DNA from: JAAYAN01 sp964437215
GTDB lineage: Bacteria > Bacteroidota > Ignavibacteria > Ignavibacteriales > Melioribacteraceae
Direction of reading: 5' to 3'
NCBI GenBank assembly: GCA_964437215.1
Contig: CAYTFZ010000051.1
Coordinates: forward strand, 1-18,260
DNA length: 18,260 nt
Shown: positions 1-6,938 of the stretch, piece after piece
Position numbering within the stretch: the first letter of the stretch is position 1
Layout: the number at the start of each line of letters is the position of its first letter
Made by a program: the position numbers and the translations under genes
Notes under the pieces: generated by a model
The model's database searches: none
Seen by the model: only the letters and a program-made list of their open reading frames with translations
What the model was told of the DNA's origin: nothing

Positions 1-102
1 CGTGGCGAGCAAAATAATAGTTATAATAAAATAGTTTCGGTTCAGGTTGCGAGCCTGAGCGATGAGGAAAAGGTAAAAAAATGGGAAATGCCAAAAGAGT
101 AG
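1..102 (+). CDS. Possible C-terminal end of an upstream gene (partial)
   Basis: Frame 1 is open from the left edge to a TAG at 100-102 and reads 33 residues ending SDEEKVKKWEMPKE. The charged, soluble composition looks like a protein C-terminus and not random AT-rich translation. It would overlap the next gene (start 81) by 22 nt, in a different frame. No domain can be recognised from so short a piece, and an open frame of this length can occur by chance, so this is tentative. Confidence 0.35.
   Translation, partial: RGEQNNSYNKIVSVQVASLSDEEKVKKWEMPKE
40..60. repeat. Palindromic hairpin, copy 1 (imperfect)
   Basis: Arms 40-48 and 52-60 pair around a 3-nt loop GCG, with two G-T wobbles. The core TCAGGTT/AGCCTGA resembles the better copy at 496-516. 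It lies inside the open frame that reaches the window edge, so it could simply be coding sequence. It is the weakest of the three copies. Confidence 0.35.
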
Positions 103-422
103 TTTTCTTTATTTTGATTTGGGTAACTCTCTCAGTTATGTTCACTTTTATTGGTAGAGTAATTACTGATATTATTAGAGTTCAAATTTATCATTTTAAA
201 TATGGTATAAATGATGGGTCTCTGGTTTTTGCATTTGCAACGCCATTTTATTCTGTTGCGCTGGCAATTTATTTGCGAATTATTTATAAAAGATTTAAAG
301 AAGTGAAAATTGGAGTAAAATTTATTTTCCTTTCGGTTGTCATTCCAATAATCATAAATGTTGTTGTTGCATTAATAATTGCATCAAAGTATGGCTTCTT
401 TAATATTGGTGAATTTCAGTAG
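81..422 (+). CDS. Small membrane protein of unknown function
   Basis: This is a 113-residue protein that I do not recognise. It has three hydrophobic stretches, at about residues 7-28, 46-66 and 76-103, with basic residues between them (YKRFKEVKIGVK), which suggests a three-segment inner-membrane protein. The ATG at 81 follows a purine-rich GAGGAAAAGG at 64-73, an acceptable ribosome-binding site. The base composition is very AT-rich, with little of the GC found in the neighbouring trpB. It lies at the left edge next to REP-like hairpins, so any operon partner is out of view. The alternative is that it is a poorly conserved accessory gene; no function is proposed. Confidence 0.6.
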   Translation: MGNAKRVVFFILIWVTLSVMFTFIGRVITDIIRVQIYHFKYGINDGSLVFAFATPFYSVALAIYLRIIYKRFKEVKIGVKFIFLSVVIPIIINVVVALIIASKYGFFNIGEFQ

Positions 423-454
423 CAGAAATTACCGTTTCTATTTTGTTTTCCCGG

Positions 455-477
455 CTGCCGGGGTAGCACCCTGGCAG
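455..477. repeat. Palindromic hairpin, copy 2
   Basis: Arms 455-464 (CTGCCGGGGT) and 468-477 (ACCCTGGCAG) form a 10-bp stem with one G-T wobble and the 3-nt loop AGC. The local GC content is far above the surroundings. It is not followed by a T-run on either strand, so it does not look like an intrinsic terminator. It shares the GGGT-NNN-ACCC core and the 3-nt loop with the copy at 496-516, so REP-like palindromes are the best description. Confidence 0.55.
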
Positions 478-495
478 AAAAAAGATTTATTCTTA

Positions 496-516
496 GGTCA
501 GGGTACGACCCTGACC
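496..516. repeat. Palindromic hairpin, copy 3 (perfect)
   Basis: Arms 496-504 (GGTCAGGGT) and 508-516 (ACCCTGACC) are perfectly complementary around the loop ACG. It sits 18 nt from copy 2, between the small membrane gene and the trpB terminator. There is no T-run after it on either strand. It is the cleanest member of a small local set of short palindromes with 3-nt loops. Confidence 0.6.
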
Positions 517-560
517 CCCGAGGAAATTTCTTCCTGGATAATAATTGAATCAGTTAACTT

Positions 561-593
561 AGAAACAAATAAAAAGCTCCCCGAAGGGAGCTT
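561..593 (-). terminator. Intrinsic terminator of trpRB
   Basis: On the minus strand an 8-bp perfect stem (arms 586-593 and 574-581) closes on a 4-nt loop (582-585) and runs into a T-rich tail, TTTTTATTTGTTT. It starts 7 nt after the trpB stop codon, exactly where a Rho-independent terminator is expected, and marks the end of the trpR-trpB transcript. Confidence 0.9.
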
Positions 594-599
594 GAAAGA

Positions 600-1820
600 T
601 TAAATACCGTATTTGTGTCCGTACTTTTTAATTACAAACTCAATATCCTTATCGCCTCTGCCGGAAAGGTTTACAAGAATAGTTTTGCTGTTATCTAATT
701 TACCTGCCAGTTTAATTGCGTAAGCAACCGCGTGCGAAGATTCCAGTGCAGGAATAATTCCTTCTTCGCGCGAAAGACGGAAAAATGCATCAACTGCTTC
801 GTCGTCGCTTGCTGTAACATAATTAACGCGTTTAATATCAAAAAGATAACTGTGCTGAGGTCCAACTCCCGGATAATCCAATCCGCTGGCAACTGAGTAA
901 ACAGGTGCCGGCTGTCCTGCTTCATCCTGAAGAAGATAGCATTTGAAGCCGTGAATCATTCCCGGTTTGCCGAAAGTTAAAGTTGCAGCGTGTTCGCCTA
1001 CTTTATTACCGACGCCTATAGGCTCAACTCCGTAAATATTTACAGATTCGTCATCAAGGAAAGCGGTAAACAAGCCAATAGAATTTGAGCCGCCGCCAAC
1101 GCAGGCAACAAGGTTATCGGGAAGTTTTTTGCCTGTAAGTTCGGCAAACTGAACCCGTGCTTCTTCGCCCACAATTTTCTGAAAATCGCGCACCATCATA
1201 GGGAAAGGGTGAGGACCTACAACCGAACCGATTGCATATAATTGCGTTACAGGATCTTTAAGATAACCCATAAAAGCTTCGTCAACAGCTTCCTTAAGGG
1301 TTCTTAATCCGCTTTTTACTGGAATAATATTTGCGCCGAGAGCTTTCATTCTTAAAACATTCGGATATTCTTTTTCGATGTCAACTTCGCCCATATAAAT
1401 ATCACATTCAAGTCCTATAAGAGCTGCAGCAGTTGCAAGCGCAACTCCGTGCTGTCCGGCGCCGGTTTCGGCAATAATTTTCTTTTTGCCCATATGTTTT
1501 GCTACAAGGGCTTCACCTAAAGTGTGATTGATTTTATGAGCGCCTGTGTGGTTAAGGTCTTCTCTTTTAAGATAAATATTTGCGCCGCCGATGTTTTTTG
1601 AAAGATTTTTTGCAAAATAAACAGGGCTTGGTCTGCCAACGTAATATTTCAAAAGGTAGTTTAATTCGGCTTTAAAGTCCGGATCATCTTTAAGTTTTAA
1701 GTAAGCTTCAGTAATTTCGTCAATCAGTTTTTGAAGATCGGGCGGTAAAAAACTTCCTCCGTAATTCCCGAAATAGCCGTCTTTATTTGGCATAAGATCA
1801 GCTTTTAATGCATCGTTCAT
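600..1820 (-). CDS. trpB: Tryptophan synthase beta chain
   Basis: This is the PLP enzyme that condenses indole with L-serine to give L-tryptophan. The 406 residues match the usual TrpB1 length. Visible motifs are the PLP lysine K96 in HTGAHKIN, the catalytic glutamate E118 in AETGAGQHG (22 residues after the lysine, as in Salmonella K87/E109), the phosphate-binding glycine loop GGGSN at 242-246, GLDYPGVGP near 313-321 and the C-terminal LSGRGDKD. The ATG at 1820 has a good GGAG ribosome-binding site 6 nt upstream that lies inside the end of trpR, so the two genes overlap by 23 nt and are probably translationally coupled. No trpA follows; a terminator closes the unit. The partner alpha subunit must be elsewhere, or the enzyme salvages free indole. 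Confidence 0.96.
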   Translation of the reverse strand: MNDALKADLMPNKDGYFGNYGGSFLPPDLQKLIDEITEAYLKLKDDPDFKAELNYLLKYYVGRPSPVYFAKNLSKNIGGANIYLKREDLNHTGAHKINHTLGEALVAKHMGKKKIIAETGAGQHGVALATAAALIGLECDIYMGEVDIEKEYPNVLRMKALGANIIPVKSGLRTLKEAVDEAFMGYLKDPVTQLYAIGSVVGPHPFPMMVRDFQKIVGEEARVQFAELTGKKLPDNLVACVGGGSNSIGLFTAFLDDESVNIYGVEPIGVGNKVGEHAATLTFGKPGMIHGFKCYLLQDEAGQPAPVYSVASGLDYPGVGPQHSYLFDIKRVNYVTASDDEAVDAFFRLSREEGIIPALESSHAVAYAIKLAGKLDNSKTILVNLSGRGDKDIEFVIKKYGHKYGI

Positions 1821-2103
1821 CGTGTACTCCGTTTTCGAATAAATGATTAATAATTGAATTTTTATTTTTTAAAATTTTTGATCCGCGCGTAATCTTGCAT
1901 AACCCCAGTTTATGCAATTTTGCAATTTCTCTTTGTGTTTTGCCCGATTTTAATTCCTTAAACAGTATCCAGCGTAAAATGAAATCCTTTATTTCCGCAT
2001 CAGTAAAAAGTTCGTCAAAAAGCTTTTTCATTTCGCTTTCGCATTTCACTTTGCAAAAAATATTAATCAGCTCGTTAAAATTATCATTATTGTTTCTATA
2101 CAT
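1798..2103 (-). CDS. trpR: Trp repressor (TrpR family)
   Basis: This is a small helical DNA-binding protein of 101 residues from the ATG at 2103. The region from LFTDAEIKDF to ITRGSKILK aligns with the E. coli TrpR core. The helix-turn-helix is about residues 55-78 (KTQREIAK to ITRGS). By this alignment T34, R44, R73 and G74 correspond to E. coli T44, R54, R84 and G85, which contact tryptophan, so corepressor binding is probably kept. A TTG at 2121 would add six residues, but a -7-like promoter element lies between the two sites, so I prefer the ATG, possibly on a leaderless mRNA. The gene is directly upstream of and overlapping trpB, which implies autogenous control of a trpRB operon. A YerC-type paralogue is less likely because of the ITRGS motif. 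Confidence 0.88.
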   Translation of the reverse strand: MYRNNNDNFNELINIFCKVKCESEMKKLFDELFTDAEIKDFILRWILFKELKSGKTQREIAKLHKLGLCKITRGSKILKNKNSIINHLFENGVHDERCIKS

Positions 2104-2111
2104 AGAAACAA
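2090..2111. promoter_or_regulatory. Perfect palindrome at the trpR start: candidate TrpR operator
   Basis: Two 10-nt arms, 2090-2099 (TTGTTTCTAT) and 2102-2111 (ATAGAAACAA), are perfectly complementary with a 2-nt centre. The palindrome covers the ATG of trpR (2101-2103) and part of a -7-like box. Its size and symmetry suit a dimeric repressor, and the position suits autoregulation. It lacks the CTAGT half-sites of enterobacterial trp operators, so binding by this TrpR is an inference. As RNA it could also form a hairpin that hides the start codon. Confidence 0.55.
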
Positions 2112-2116
2112 ACTTA
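2109..2116 (-). promoter_or_regulatory. Bacteroidota-type -7 element for trpR
   Basis: Read on the minus strand, this is TAAGTTTG, an exact match to the Bacteroidota -7 consensus TAnnTTTG. Transcription would start a few bases downstream, at or very near the ATG at 2103, giving a leaderless or almost leaderless mRNA. No clear TTG -33 element is seen 19-21 nt further upstream, so the call is tentative. Confidence 0.35.
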
Positions 2117-2273
2117 AACAATATTTTCCGATAAATGAAAAATATTAATAAGATATTTTTTTTTGGAAGAATAATTATTGATTTTTATTATTTAAAAACA
2201 GATGACCAGGAGAAAGTTGGCAGACGGCAATAGTTTGTTTTCAGTTCCGCTTAAATAAAAATATATTTTTTTG

Positions 2274-2282
2274 TATCTTTTG
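2274..2282 (+). promoter_or_regulatory. Weak -7-like element before the envelope cluster
   Basis: TATCTTTTG differs from the TAnnTTTG consensus by one extra T and lies 30-60 nt before the first gene of the plus-strand cluster, in the 200-nt divergent gap. No -33 TTG is found at the expected distance. It is the best promoter-like string I can see in this gap, but the support is weak. Confidence 0.2.
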
Positions 2283-2334
2283 CCGCAGAAAAAATAATTA
2301 AAGCGAGAAAAAAATCAGAGCGGTATTTCTTTTT

Positions 2335-3171
2335 TTGTGTTTATCGGTATTTATATTTACTCAGGAAAAATCAGGTTTCGAATTTCTTCCGGAAGGGATG
2401 AATTTTAAGCCGCTGAAGGCAAATCATCAGGAAGCGCGTTTCGGAATTTTATATTACACTGCAACTTCCAATCTTAAAGTAGATATAGGCAATTCGTCGG
2501 ATATTATTGCTTATTATCTTAATGAAGGGAACACAAAACTGACCGCCGGAATTGATTTTATGGCTTATGCTTTTTCCACGAGCTATGCCGGCAACCGCCT
2601 GCAGATTGATGCTTTGGATGGATTTTTCGGCGGGAATATTTCGTATTCGCAAAAAACCGAAAACGGGAAATTTTTGGGGCGTTTCAGGGTTGTTCATAAC
2701 AGCGCGCATTTTGTGGACGGACATTTTAATGTTGCCGAAAATAAATGGATTGATGATAGAACTCCCATTCCTTTTACGCGGGACATGGGCGAGCTTACTC
2801 TTGCAAACCAAATTAATTATAATTCAGCAATACTTAAATATTACGGGTCAATTTCTTATTCAACACTTGTGCGTCCGGCTGATCTTAAAAAATATTCGGG
2901 AAACTGCGGAGTAGAACTTGCTTTTACGGATATTTTAGGCAAGTTTTTAAATAAAAGCACTCAGCTTTACTTTGCGTATCATTTCAGTCTTGTAGGAATT
3001 CCCGAATACATGGGGAACAGTCACTCGATGCTGGGAATAAAAGCAGGCGAATGGGAAGGGAAGGGCATTTCGCTTTATCTTTCTTATTTTAACGGAAACA
3101 ATGTTTTCAGCGAGTATTACAAAGACAGAATTGAAAAATTCGGCATCGGTTTTTTTGTTGACTTCAACTGA
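2335..3171 (+). CDS. Outer-membrane beta-barrel-like protein, paralogue A
   Basis: This is a roughly 280-residue exported protein with alternating hydrophobic strands ending in FGIGFFVDFN, as in outer-membrane barrels. It is clearly paralogous to the product at 9005-9832: both share KVDIGNS/RLDIGNS, FRVVHNSAHFVDGHF/FRISHISAHFVDGHF, and a common GISLYLSYFNG-like end. The HxSAHFVDGHF segment may place it near DUF1207 proteins, which I cannot confirm. The start is a problem: the frame stays open up to 2302 and reads KKIRAVFLFLCLSVFIFTQ, a good signal peptide, but the only standard start codon is the TTG at 2335, which cuts it in half. An ATC at 2314 sits where an ATG would be expected. The gene leads a cluster of nine and ends 15 nt before the next start. 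Confidence 0.75.
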   Translation: MCLSVFIFTQEKSGFEFLPEGMNFKPLKANHQEARFGILYYTATSNLKVDIGNSSDIIAYYLNEGNTKLTAGIDFMAYAFSTSYAGNRLQIDALDGFFGGNISYSQKTENGKFLGRFRVVHNSAHFVDGHFNVAENKWIDDRTPIPFTRDMGELTLANQINYNSAILKYYGSISYSTLVRPADLKKYSGNCGVELAFTDILGKFLNKSTQLYFAYHFSLVGIPEYMGNSHSMLGIKAGEWEGKGISLYLSYFNGNNVFSEYYKDRIEKFGIGFFVDFN

Positions 3172-3186
3172 TTTTAAAGGCAAATC

Positions 3187-4197
3187 TTGGAAATAAATTA
3201 TCTAAACTATTTTTCATTTAAACGATTGATAAATCTTTCTGCAGCGGTTTTGTCATTTGTTCTTTCGAGGATAATTCGGCGTCCAGTTGTGTGGGGATTG
3301 CCTCCGGCAATTTCGGTTGAACCGACAAACAGATGCAATTTGAAATGTCCCGAATGTCCGTCCGGTACGGGAAAACTTACCCGCCCAATAGGTTTATTAT
3401 CTTTGGATGATTTTAAGGATTTTGTTGATCAAGTTTGCAAAAAGTCATTTTACCTGCAGCTCTTTTTTCAGGGAGAGCCTTATATAAATAAAAATCTTTC
3501 TGAAATGACGCGATATGCCCGGCAGAAAAATATGTATGTTGCAGTGAGTACCAACGGACTTTTGCTTAAGGGTAAAAATGTAGACGAAATGCTTAAAAAT
3601 CCGCCCGATAAATTAATATTTTCAGTTGACGGGCTCGATCAACAGACTTATGAAATTTACAGACAGGGCGGCAGATTAAGTGAAGTTAAAGAAAATTTGT
3701 CCGAAATTATTAAGAAAAAGAGAGAACTTAACCTTAAAAAACCTTATATTGAACTTCAATTTATTGTAATGAAGCAAAATGAACATCAGATTGATGATGT
3801 AATAAATTTTGGCAGGAATGAAGGTTGCGATAAAGTGGTATTAAAAACAATGCAGGTAGGTTCTTACGAAAATGCTTTAATGTTTCTGCCCGAAAATCAA
3901 AAATTCAGCAGGTATTCTGTGGCAGACGGCGAATTAAAAATTAAAAGCAGACTAAAAAATCATTGTTTTGCCTTGTGGCGGTTATCGGTAGTTACCTGGG
4001 ATGGCAAAGTTGTACCCTGCTGTTTTGATAAAGATGCAAAATACGAAGCAGGCAGCCTCTCCGAAAATAAATTCGAAGATATATGGAAAGGCAAAAAATA
4101 TAATAATTTCCGGCAGGCAGTATTAAATAGCCGAAAAAACATTGATATCTGCAGAAACTGCACGGAAGGATTAAAGATAAATATAGGTGATTATTGA
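3187..4197 (+). CDS. Radical SAM/SPASM enzyme with N-terminal hydrophobic helix
   Basis: This 336-residue enzyme has the radical SAM CxxxCxxC at C50, C54 and C57 (NRCNLKCPEC), an SAM-binding QGEP at 95-98 in place of the usual GGEP, and a C-terminal SPASM-like cysteine set (C260, C278, C279, C322, C325) for auxiliary iron-sulfur clusters. Residues 10-38 are hydrophobic with basic ends (SRIIRRP), suggesting attachment to the inner membrane face. The TTG start at 3187 is supported by AAAGG 7 nt upstream. The stop overlaps the next ATG as TGATG. The substrate is unknown. Its neighbours (glycosyltransferases, deacetylase, flippase-like protein) point to modification of an envelope sugar or lipid, since no small precursor-peptide gene fits in the gaps. 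Confidence 0.88.
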   Translation: MEINYLNYFSFKRLINLSAAVLSFVLSRIIRRPVVWGLPPAISVEPTNRCNLKCPECPSGTGKLTRPIGLLSLDDFKDFVDQVCKKSFYLQLFFQGEPYINKNLSEMTRYARQKNMYVAVSTNGLLLKGKNVDEMLKNPPDKLIFSVDGLDQQTYEIYRQGGRLSEVKENLSEIIKKKRELNLKKPYIELQFIVMKQNEHQIDDVINFGRNEGCDKVVLKTMQVGSYENALMFLPENQKFSRYSVADGELKIKSRLKNHCFALWRLSVVTWDGKVVPCCFDKDAKYEAGSLSENKFEDIWKGKKYNNFRQAVLNSRKNIDICRNCTEGLKINIGDY

Positions 4198-5174
4198 TGC
4201 TGAGTGTGGCATTAAAAAGAATAAACATATTTGTAGCAGACAAGAAATCGCTAATAATTATTACTGCAAAAATTCTAATTGCAGGAGTTTTGCTTTACTA
4301 TCTTGCAAATTCAATCCATCCGGCAAAAATATTCAATTCTCTTCTTAATGCAGATTATTATCTGATTTTAGCAGCGTTTATACTGAGTTTTGTAAATATT
4401 TTATTTCAGTTCCTTAAATGGCGGTTATTATGCAATTCCGTATTAAAAATAAACAATAACCGTTCTGTATTCTATTCGCTTTTTTACGGATTCAGCGCAG
4501 GCATTACCACTCCTTTCCGTGCAGGCGAATATTTTGGCAGGGCAATTCCCTTTAAAGATATGAGTGTTATAAAAGTAACCCTTTTAACTGCGATTGATAA
4601 ATTGTTCCCGCTTATAATTGTTACTTTTACCGGTTCGGTTGCTTCAATAGTATTTATTAAATATTATTATAATATTCCTGAATTCCTTGTCTGGATATTG
4701 CTGCTTTTAATAGTTCTGCTTTATACTTTACTGCTTAATCTTATGAATAACAGAGCATTCTGGCGGAATCTGATTTTCAATAAACTAAAATCATTATCCT
4801 TCGTAAAAAAACAGACAGAAAAATTTCAGATACTTACAAAACTAACAACAGGAATAACCCATAACCTTTCTATGCTATCGCTGCTTTTTATTTTTGTTTA
4901 TACATTACAATTTACTTTACTTGTTATGGCTTTTTCCGAAGTTCAAAATTTTATGCTTTTCTTTTGGGCAAGCAGTCTCGTAATGTTTACAAAATCTATG
5001 ATTCCTCCGGTTACTTTCGGCGAACTGGGTATAAGGGAAGGAGTTGCTCTGTTTTTCTTTGGGATTATGGGAGCAAACGACAGCGCAATTTTTGATGCTT
5101 CGCTTTTCTTATTTCTTATGAATCTTGTAATTCCTTCAATTGTGGGTCTTATACTTTTAACAAAAAAGAGCTGA
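4197..5174 (+). CDS. LPG-synthase-TM (UPF0104/flippase-like) membrane protein
   Basis: This is a 325-residue polytopic membrane protein with about seven or eight hydrophobic segments. It matches the lysylphosphatidylglycerol synthase transmembrane family, equivalent to the MprF membrane half without the aminoacyl-transfer domain. Family-type polar motifs are FRAGE at about 107-111 and GELGIREG at 275-282. The ATG at 4197 shares its A with the TGA of the previous gene, with AGGTGA upstream; a TTG one codon earlier is less likely. Relatives accompany glycosyltransferases in many bacteria and archaea and are thought to move or bind lipid-linked products. Here it probably translocates the cluster's lipid intermediate; this is an inference from context. 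Confidence 0.85.
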   Translation: MLSVALKRINIFVADKKSLIIITAKILIAGVLLYYLANSIHPAKIFNSLLNADYYLILAAFILSFVNILFQFLKWRLLCNSVLKINNNRSVFYSLFYGFSAGITTPFRAGEYFGRAIPFKDMSVIKVTLLTAIDKLFPLIIVTFTGSVASIVFIKYYYNIPEFLVWILLLLIVLLYTLLLNLMNNRAFWRNLIFNKLKSLSFVKKQTEKFQILTKLTTGITHNLSMLSLLFIFVYTLQFTLLVMAFSEVQNFMLFFWASSLVMFTKSMIPPVTFGELGIREGVALFFFGIMGANDSAIFDASLFLFLMNLVIPSIVGLILLTKKS

Positions 5175-5178
5175 AATT

Positions 5179-6303
5179 GTGGTTTATACCGGATTTATAT
5201 TTCTATTTTTAGCGGTACATTACTCATTTTTCCTGTTTAGAATTTTTAACGGTCTTGTAAAACTAATAACAAAAACATATGGAAATTTTAACGGACTTGT
5301 AACTTTAATAATTCCTTTCCGCAACGAATCCGAAAAAATACTCCAAAATCTTGAAAGCATACAAAATCAAAATTTCGCGGATGAACGGCTTGAAGTAATT
5401 TACATTAACGATAATTCCGATGACGGCTGCGAAATACTGCTTAAAAACGCGATAACGAAGAAAAACATAAGAATAATAAACGCAGAATCAAACGGAAAAC
5501 GCGCCCATAAAAAAGCGGCAATTATTGAAGGTTTAAAAGAAGCGAAAGGCGAAATAATTGTAAGCACCGATTCCGATTGTTTTCATGGCAAGAATTGGTT
5601 AAAAACCTTAATAAATTATTTTGATGAAGAAACGGCTTTTGTATCGGGACCGGTGGAGTTTGTTGACGATAACACTTTTTTCGCGGGACTTCAGCGATTG
5701 GAATTTGCGGGATTAATTTTTACAGGAGCAGGATTGATAGGAGCCGGAACACCGGTAATTTGCAATGCCGCTAATCTCGCTTACAGAAAAAAAGTATTTG
5801 AAGAAGTTGGCGGATTTTCGGATAATATGGGTCTTTCTTCTGGTGATGACGAGTTATTGATGCAGAAAATAACATCTCTTAAAAAATACAAAATTAAGTT
5901 TTGTCCGGAAATGGATGCAATGGTTTTTACAGAACCGAACAGCGGTCTGAAACAATTGATGAACCAAAGAAAAAGATGGGCAAGCAAAGGTCTGCATTAT
6001 AAAAGCAAAGGACTTATTTTTACTCTTGTACTTATATTTTTATTTTATCTGGGACTTTTAATTCAGCCGCTTTTAGGTATGTTTATCTCCCGTTTTTTCT
6101 TTTTAACATTTGCTGTTTCACTTTTACTAAAAATGTTTTGCGAATTCATAATAATTGTAAAAGGCTCAAAAATATTAGGAATGAAAGGATTGATTAAATA
6201 TTTTATTCCGGCAGAGATTTTTCACGTGCCGTATATAGTAATTTCTGCAATCGGCGGAGCGGCAGGCGGATACAAATGGCGGGGAAGAACGGTTAAACGA
6301 TGA
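5179..6303 (+). CDS. Family 2 glycosyltransferase, membrane-bound (first copy)
   Basis: This 374-residue inverting glycosyltransferase has a GT-A fold. It has an N-terminal membrane segment at about 5-22, a nucleotide-sugar domain beginning TLIIPFRNE near 42-50, a metal-binding DSD at 131-133, a GDDE at 222-225 in the catalytic-acid position, and QRKRW at 263-267, the QxxRW motif of processive cellulose- and hyaluronan-synthase-like enzymes. Three or four hydrophobic segments follow, from about residue 280 to the end. The GTG start at 5179 lies 4 nt after the previous stop. The final TGA overlaps the deacetylase ATG (ATGA). It probably transfers a sugar, perhaps GlcNAc given the deacetylase next door, to a membrane-held acceptor. 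Confidence 0.9.
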   Translation: MVYTGFIFLFLAVHYSFFLFRIFNGLVKLITKTYGNFNGLVTLIIPFRNESEKILQNLESIQNQNFADERLEVIYINDNSDDGCEILLKNAITKKNIRIINAESNGKRAHKKAAIIEGLKEAKGEIIVSTDSDCFHGKNWLKTLINYFDEETAFVSGPVEFVDDNTFFAGLQRLEFAGLIFTGAGLIGAGTPVICNAANLAYRKKVFEEVGGFSDNMGLSSGDDELLMQKITSLKKYKIKFCPEMDAMVFTEPNSGLKQLMNQRKRWASKGLHYKSKGLIFTLVLIFLFYLGLLIQPLLGMFISRFFFLTFAVSLLLKMFCEFIIIVKGSKILGMKGLIKYFIPAEIFHVPYIVISAIGGAAGGYKWRGRTVKR

Positions 6304-6938
6304 ATAAATGGAAATACAGTCCGCCGTTTTTTATGAAATATCTTTTCCCGGAATTCAAATGGAATACATCAAATAATAAAATTCTGTTAACATTTGATGA
6401 CGGACCTTTGCCCGGAAATACCGAAAAGATTCTTAAATATTTATCCGGGAAAAAAATAAAAAGCATTTTTTTCTGTGTTGGCAATAATCTGGAAGAAAAC
6501 ATATCGCTTGCTAAAGAAATTCTTTCCGAAGGGCATCTATTAGGAAATCATATGCCTCAGCATCAGATTATAACAGGAATGAAAACAAGCGAAATTATTG
6601 GAAATATTAAGAAAGTGAATGAAACAGCCAGAGAAAAGCTTAATTACAAGATTAAATATTTTCGTCCTCCTCACGGAAAATTTGATTTGAGAACTTCGAA
6701 AATTCTCAAAGAATTTGGTATGATAAACGTAATGTGGTCGCTTATTACCTGGGATTTCCGTAACGATGTTAAATTGGTAAAGAGTGCGACCGGAAGATTT
6801 CTTAAACCGGATTCGATTGTTGTTTTTCACGATAGCATTAAGTCATCGGGAATTATATTAGAATCGCTTGACTTTCTTCTTGAAACAGCAGAAAAGCATA
6901 ATTATAAAATAGGAGTTCCGGAAGAATGTTTGAAATAA
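6300..6938 (+). CDS. Polysaccharide deacetylase (NodB/CE4 family)
   Basis: This 212-residue protein is essentially one NodB domain. Motif 1 is TFDDGP with D33 and D34; motif 2 is NHMPQH with H84 and H88 as the likely metal ligands; motif 3 is RPPHG at 122-126, a variant of RPPYG; WSLITWDF and VVFHDS (H177, D178) complete the active site. The family removes N- or O-acetyl groups from GlcNAc-type glycans or lipid-linked sugars. No signal peptide or membrane segment is obvious, so it probably works on the cytoplasmic side, as in NodB. It lies between two glycosyltransferases, overlapping the first by 4 nt and the second by 13 nt, so it most likely acts on a product of one of them. Confidence 0.9.
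   Translation: MNKWKYSPPFFMKYLFPEFKWNTSNNKILLTFDDGPLPGNTEKILKYLSGKKIKSIFFCVGNNLEENISLAKEILSEGHLLGNHMPQHQIITGMKTSEIIGNIKKVNETAREKLNYKIKYFRPPHGKFDLRTSKILKEFGMINVMWSLITWDFRNDVKLVKSATGRFLKPDSIVVFHDSIKSSGIILESLDFLLETAEKHNYKIGVPEECLK

Noticed and set aside
379..603. A 74-codon plus-strand ORF after the small membrane gene
   Set aside because: It runs through two palindromes and the trpB terminator hairpin, and its composition is set by those repeats. There is no ribosome-binding site or domain.
2122..2301. Trp leader peptide/attenuator or T-box before trpR
   Set aside because: On the minus strand no short ORF with repeated Trp codons, no T-box sequence and no terminator/antiterminator pair was found in this AT-rich gap.
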